The notes beneath the pieces are model-generated. The model was given only the letters and a program-made list of their open reading frames with translations. It did no database searches and had not been told where the DNA came from. A stretch of DNA of 9,513 nt from Kiritimatiellia bacterium (lineage in GTDB: Bacteria; Verrucomicrobiota; Kiritimatiellia; RFP12; UBA1067): the NCBI GenBank assembly GCA_017959645.1, contig JAGDAE010000053.1:1-9513 (forward strand). The letters are read 5' to 3'. The position numbers were made by a program, and so were the translations under genes. Positions 7,269 to 9,513 of the stretch are shown piece after piece. Numbering within the stretch: the stretch's first letter is position 1; every line of letters starts with the position of its first letter.

Positions 7269-8060
7269 TTATTCTCCACGCCCGGGGCGCGGACCTCCGA
7301 AACCGCGACCACCGCGGCGGCCGCCGGGCCAGTCGTTGTCGGTGGCCTCGACTATGTCGCGCAGAGTATCCGCCACCGTGCCGGCCATCTCGCCGTCCAG
7401 ACCCGCCGCCTTGACGGTCTCGGCTATGAGATTGTCGCGTTCCTCCCGGTTCAGCCGTCTTATCGCGCGGTCGGTCTCGCGCATCTCGCCGAACAGCGCC
7501 CAGCGCTCGTCGTCGGCAAGCGTCTCGTCGGCCATCTGCGCCTCGAGCTCCTCGCGCCGCTCGATCATGTCCTGCAGACGCCCATGCACCTCGCGAGCCC
7601 GTTCGGACATTCCCGAGATGTCGATCGACGACAGAAAATCCATTTTCGACTGGGCGCGGTCGAGACGCTCGCCGCGCATCCGCGCAAGCCAGTTGGTCGT
7701 CTGCGCGTAGCGCTCTGGGTCTTCGCGCTTCATCCGCTCGATGTTTTCGCGGAAGCCGGCGTCCGGACGCCATCCTGGCCGGTCGCCCCGCACCTGCTCG
7801 CGAACCGGCGTCTCCTCCACGGCCTCTGCGGACGCGTCCCCGGCGGTCAGCTCCGAAATTCTCCTTTCCAATTCCGCGATTCTCGCGCGCAACGCTCTCG
7901 CGCTCGCGCGCTCGCCATTGTCGCGCGGACGCGCTCGCGCCTCTGTTCTGTCTTCCGTCTTGGCGTCTGCGCCGGTTTTCGGCCGGCTGCCGGCGCAATA
8001 GCCGACCGCCGCGCCGATCAGCGGCAGCAGAACGGCCATAGCGATCGTTTTGGGTTTCAT
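7269..8060 (-). CDS. Membrane-anchored helical protein with Gly/Arg-rich tail, function unknown
   Basis: I do not recognise this 263-residue protein with certainty. Residues 5-23 form a hydrophobic N-terminal segment (TIAMAVLLPLIGAAVGYCA), either a signal anchor or a poor lipoprotein signal: the -1 residue before C22 is Tyr, unlike a normal lipobox. A charged low-complexity linker (25-55) follows, then a short leucine heptad coil LRARIAELERRISELTAG (57-74). A second linker leads into a long helical domain (about 100-240) with the recognisable stretches NIERMKREDPERYAQTTNWLARMRGERL and KMDFLSSIDISGMSER. The last 20 residues are Gly/Arg/Pro-rich (GGRRGGRGFGGPRPGRGE). AAAGGAGG lies 8 nt before the ATG, inside the end of rdgB, whose stop is 1 nt upstream. 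The secreted 888-aa protein begins 34 nt downstream, so a periplasmic scaffold or chaperone-like role is conceivable. That is inference only. Confidence 0.8.
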   Translation of the reverse strand: MKPKTIAMAVLLPLIGAAVGYCAGSRPKTGADAKTEDRTEARARPRDNGERASARALRARIAELERRISELTAGDASAEAVEETPVREQVRGDRPGWRPDAGFRENIERMKREDPERYAQTTNWLARMRGERLDRAQSKMDFLSSIDISGMSERAREVHGRLQDMIERREELEAQMADETLADDERWALFGEMRETDRAIRRLNREERDNLIAETVKAAGLDGEMAGTVADTLRDIVEATDNDWPGGRRGGRGFGGPRPGRGE

Positions 8061-8061
8061 C

Positions 8062-8643
8062 TCAGTCCCCTCCTTTGGATGCGTTTGCGATCAGTTTCGC
8101 GGCCTCGGCCAGCGCTCTGCCGCGGTGGGATATCGCGCTTTTCGCCTCCGCCGGCATCTCGGCGAACGATCTTTCCTCGCCGTCCGGCACGAACAGCGGA
8201 TCGTATCCGAACCCTCCTGCGCCCGACGCGCAAAGCGCGATCTTGCCGAAGCACTTGCCGGTGACGACATGTTCGGCGCCGTCCGGATCGACCAAAGCGA
8301 TCGTGCACGTGAAGTTAGCGCGCCGGTCGGCGGCTCCCTGCATGTTCGCGAGAAGCAGCGCGTTGTTCTTCGCGCTGTCCGCCTCCTCGCCCGCATACCG
8401 CGCGCTGCGCACCCCGGGCGCGCCGCCGAGACACGCCACTTCAAGGCCGGAATCGTCGGCCATGCACCACTCGCCCCGATGCCGGCCGGCTATTGCGCGT
8501 ACTTTGATCAGCGCGTTGCCGGCGAAATCGGACGCCGTCTCCTCCGCGCCTGCGGGATCGTCCCCCGCAATCTCGAAACCGGAAAGCACCTGCGCGATCT
8601 CCCGCAGTTTGTGGGCATTGTGGCTTGCGACGAACAGTCTCAC
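8062..8643 (-). CDS. rdgB: RdgB/HAM1 non-canonical purine NTP pyrophosphatase
   Basis: The enzyme hydrolyses dITP, ITP and XTP to monophosphates plus pyrophosphate, keeping deaminated purines out of DNA and RNA in the cytoplasm. The 193-residue length fits the family (about 195-200). Motifs: VASHNAHKLREI (5-16, the substrate-binding SxNxxK element), TASDFAGNALIKVRA (36-50, TxxxFxxNAxxK), ADDSGLEVACLGGAPGVRSARYAG (62-85, with the catalytic and metal Asp pair 63-64), GKCFGKIA (129-136), GGFGYDPLF (143-151) and ISHRGRAL (171-178). The GTG start is supported by AAAGGAGG 6 nt upstream (8657-8650) and by the family N-terminus; the longer open frame to 8862 reads as shadow of the neighbouring gene. 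The GTG overlaps the stop of the 90-aa gene by 4 nt (GTGA). Downstream, only 1 nt separates its TGA from the next ATG. Confidence 0.95.
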   Translation of the reverse strand: MRLFVASHNAHKLREIAQVLSGFEIAGDDPAGAEETASDFAGNALIKVRAIAGRHRGEWCMADDSGLEVACLGGAPGVRSARYAGEEADSAKNNALLLANMQGAADRRANFTCTIALVDPDGAEHVVTGKCFGKIALCASGAGGFGYDPLFVPDGEERSFAEMPAEAKSAISHRGRALAEAAKLIANASKGGD

Positions 8644-8912
8644 CGCTCCCCTCCTTTGCGCGCATAGCGGAAATAGAGCGCGAAATCGGTCGACACCAGC
8701 GCGATGTCGGCGAGATACACCCAGCACAGCCACAGCTTGGAGCCCTCGGCAAGATGGGCGGCGATTCCGCAGCAGTAGCCGAAAATGACAATGAACATGA
8801 ACGCAGGCGATTTTCCGTCCACGCGTTTGGCGCGCAACGTGCGGGCGATCGCAAAAGGCCATGAAAATCCGAAAGCGAACAGCATTGCGAATTCAAGTAT
8901 CTGCGGCAACAT
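8640..8912 (-). CDS. Small three-helix membrane protein, possibly PQ-loop/SemiSWEET-like
   Basis: The 90-residue protein shows three hydrophobic segments: about 4-24 (ILEFAMLFAFGFSWPFAI), 36-54 (SPAFMFIVIFGYCCGIAAHL) and 60-80 (LWLCWVYLADIALVSTDFAL), ending in a basic RYARKGGER. The first two are joined by a positive loop RTLRAKRVDGKS. The layout (helix 1 with an aromatic-Pro SWP, KRVDGKS loop, GY-x-x-G in helix 2, helix 3 ending D-x-x-LYFR) resembles small membrane proteins of anaerobes that I recall and, loosely, three-helix SemiSWEET/PQ-loop units, which work as dimers. Transport is not shown. ATG at 8912 is preferred because it follows the shared promoter at leaderless distance; M10 is an alternative without a Shine-Dalgarno. 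It leads the seven-gene block and overlaps rdgB by 4 nt. Confidence 0.75.
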   Translation of the reverse strand: MLPQILEFAMLFAFGFSWPFAIARTLRAKRVDGKSPAFMFIVIFGYCCGIAAHLAEGSKLWLCWVYLADIALVSTDFALYFRYARKGGER

Positions 8913-8940
8913 TTGACGCGTATTGTATCATATTTCGCCC
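8910..8940 (-). promoter_or_regulatory. Extended -10 promoter of the seven-gene block, predicted leaderless start
   Basis: On the minus strand, TG at 8930-8929, one A, then TACAAT at 8927-8922 form an extended -10. At 17-bp spacing the -35 position (8950-8945) reads TTGCGG, a half match to TTGACA. Nine bases (ACGCGTCAA) separate the box from the ATG at 8912, so the predicted transcription start is around 8915-8913, leaving 1-3 nt of leader. No Shine-Dalgarno lies in front of the ATG. The block is almost identical to that before fmt. Confidence 0.72.
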
Positions 8941-9032
8941 CCCTCCGCAACCGCTCCACTCCCTGCTGACCGTGTCGCGATGGCAGCGCGACAACCACCA
9001 CCGCATTCAATCCCGCCTTTCCCACTTCCCAT
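8928..9032 (-). CDS. Candidate 34-aa ORF with a strong Shine-Dalgarno upstream of the operon promoter
   Basis: An ATG at 9032 is preceded at 7 nt by AAAGGAG (9046-9040), as good a ribosome-binding site as any in the window. The frame runs 34 codons to a TGA that shares bases with the extended -10 of the 90-aa gene. The peptide is Gly/Ala/Ser-rich (begins MGSGKGGIECGGGCRA) with no recognisable domain. It could be a real small protein, a leader peptide, or the remnant 5' end of a broken gene whose old ribosome-binding site survives. The composition gives little support for coding, so confidence is low. Confidence 0.2.
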   Translation of the reverse strand: MGSGKGGIECGGGCRAAIATRSAGSGAVAEGGEI

Positions 9033-9513
9033 TTTAGTTCTCCTTTACGCCCTCGAAACCCAGACTCTTCAGATTCCTATTTATGTCATCATTTCAACGA
9101 GTCATAAATGTTTTCAGAGCAAAACACCCCTTGGGTATGCGACCCCATCTTTCTGCAAATGTCCTGCAGACAATCACCCTTTGTTTGACGATGCGTTTTC
9201 TTATCAAGCACAAATCATGGCGAATCTTCATCGGAATTTCCATACAAGATACATCCATTCCATATCTTCAACGGGAATGTTCCTGCGAAACAGCATCCCG
9301 TGTCTCGCGAGCAAGATACAAATGCCGAACACGACCACAACGAAATGCTATCAAGCGTTTATCATTCATATTATTCAAGCCCTTTCGCCGTCACAGTTTT
9401 CCGACGCCTAAACTGCTGGTCAGCTGTTGGAATAACAAACTGTTATCTTTGCAGACCACACAGTATAGGACGTTACGTTCATACGAATATATTGCGACCA
9501 GCATTCGGGCAAA
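8941..9513. other. Gene-poor segment with a drop in GC, no convincing gene
   Basis: By hand count, 9061-9513 is about 43% GC against roughly 60% in the genes to the left, with the change near 9010-9060. I see no tRNA, rRNA or CRISPR repeat. A plus-strand frame (8923-9411) stays open for 162 codons, but its product is Ile/Ser/Thr/Pro-rich with no domain, its ATG lies inside the opposing promoter and it has no ribosome-binding site. Minus-strand frames are broken, yet several short pieces look protein-like: a hydrophobic stretch followed by RRNIPVEDMEWMYLV near 9325-9225, an open frame of about 52 codons near 9258-9093, and NRNLKSLGFEGVKEN ending at a TAA at 9036-9034 just before the 34-aa ORF. 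This could be a decayed gene or imported DNA. Confidence 0.5.
9411..9446. repeat. Two adjacent inverted repeats in the low-GC segment
   Basis: The first is an 18-bp imperfect palindrome at 9411-9428, arms AACTGCTG and CAGCTGTT around GT, with one mismatched pair. The second, 3 bp further, is ATAACA-AAC-TGTTAT at 9432-9446, with perfect 6-bp arms. The TGCTGGTC of the first (9414-9421) recurs inverted as GACCAGCA at 9496-9503. These could be operator-like sites for a gene beyond the right edge, or recombination sites. Repeats of this size also arise by chance. Confidence 0.3.

Noticed and set aside
2635..7414. Long plus-strand frames at 2635-4116, 4724-5929 and 6116-7414 and minus-strand frames at 2756-4522 and 5043-7268
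   Set aside because: They are alternative-frame shadows of the two secreted proteins: Arg- or Val-rich, without signal peptides or motifs.
8644..8862. Longer N-terminus for rdgB (start at 8862)
   Set aside because: The added residues are the shadow of the 90-aa gene; the GTG at 8643 has a strong Shine-Dalgarno and matches the family N-terminus.
8923..9411. 162-codon plus-strand frame in the intergenic segment
   Set aside because: It starts inside the opposing promoter, lacks a ribosome-binding site and shows no domain. The strand is pyrimidine-rich and G-poor, which lowers stop frequency. A real gene is not fully excluded.
9391..9513. Minus-strand open frame entering from the right edge, 40 codons ending in TGA at 9393-9391
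   Set aside because: A stop-free run of this length is expected by chance in such DNA and the peptide shows no recognisable family. It could still be the end of a gene outside the window.
1..9513. CRISPR arrays, tRNA or rRNA genes, insertion sequences, known riboswitches
   Set aside because: No regularly spaced repeats, cloverleaf-like segments, transposase motifs or riboswitch cores were seen on either strand.

Overview
The window is a compact, GC-rich stretch of bacterial chromosome (roughly 60% GC in hand-counted sample lines). Nine genes, all on the minus strand, cover positions 1 to 8912. They are followed by about 600 bases with no convincing gene, and the outer 450 of these fall to about 43% GC. 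The lineage cannot be fixed from the sequence. Exported GH123/DUF4091-type proteins, long beta-sandwich-plus-barrel proteins, GlnRS and very tight gene packing would fit the Kiritimatiellota/Lentisphaerae/Verrucomicrobiota group. That placement is inference.

In transcription order (right to left) the genes are: a 90-aa three-helix membrane protein; rdgB/HAM1 (house-cleaning nucleotide pyrophosphatase); a 263-aa membrane-anchored helical protein with a Gly/Arg-rich tail; an 888-aa secreted multidomain glycosidase-like protein; a 589-aa secreted GH123-like (DUF4091) protein; a stand-alone GHKL ATPase; folB (dihydroneopterin aldolase); then, after a 67-nt gap holding a hairpin and a promoter, fmt (Met-tRNA formyltransferase) and glnS (GlnRS, cut by the window edge). 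Within each block the gaps run from -4 to +34 nt, so the first seven genes look like one operon and fmt-glnS a second. Three junctions are 4-nt stop/start overlaps (GTGA, GTGA, ATGA).

The clearest regulatory signal is a nearly identical 30/31-nt element ending at the start codons of the two block-leading genes (fmt and the 90-aa gene). It is an extended -10 (TG-A-TATAAT or TG-A-TACAAT) placed so close to the ATG that the predicted transcripts begin 0 to 3 nt before it, so both mRNAs should be leaderless. Most of the internal genes instead carry Shine-Dalgarno sequences or are translationally coupled.

The first block mixes a housekeeping nucleotide-pool enzyme, two exported carbohydrate-active-type proteins, a cytoplasmic ATPase of a family I associate with redox/hydrogenase loci, and a folate enzyme. 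No single pathway links these. The most economical reading is a co-transcribed genome neighbourhood rather than one machine. The association of the 263-aa anchor with the two secreted proteins, and of the GHKL protein with folB, are the parts worth testing.
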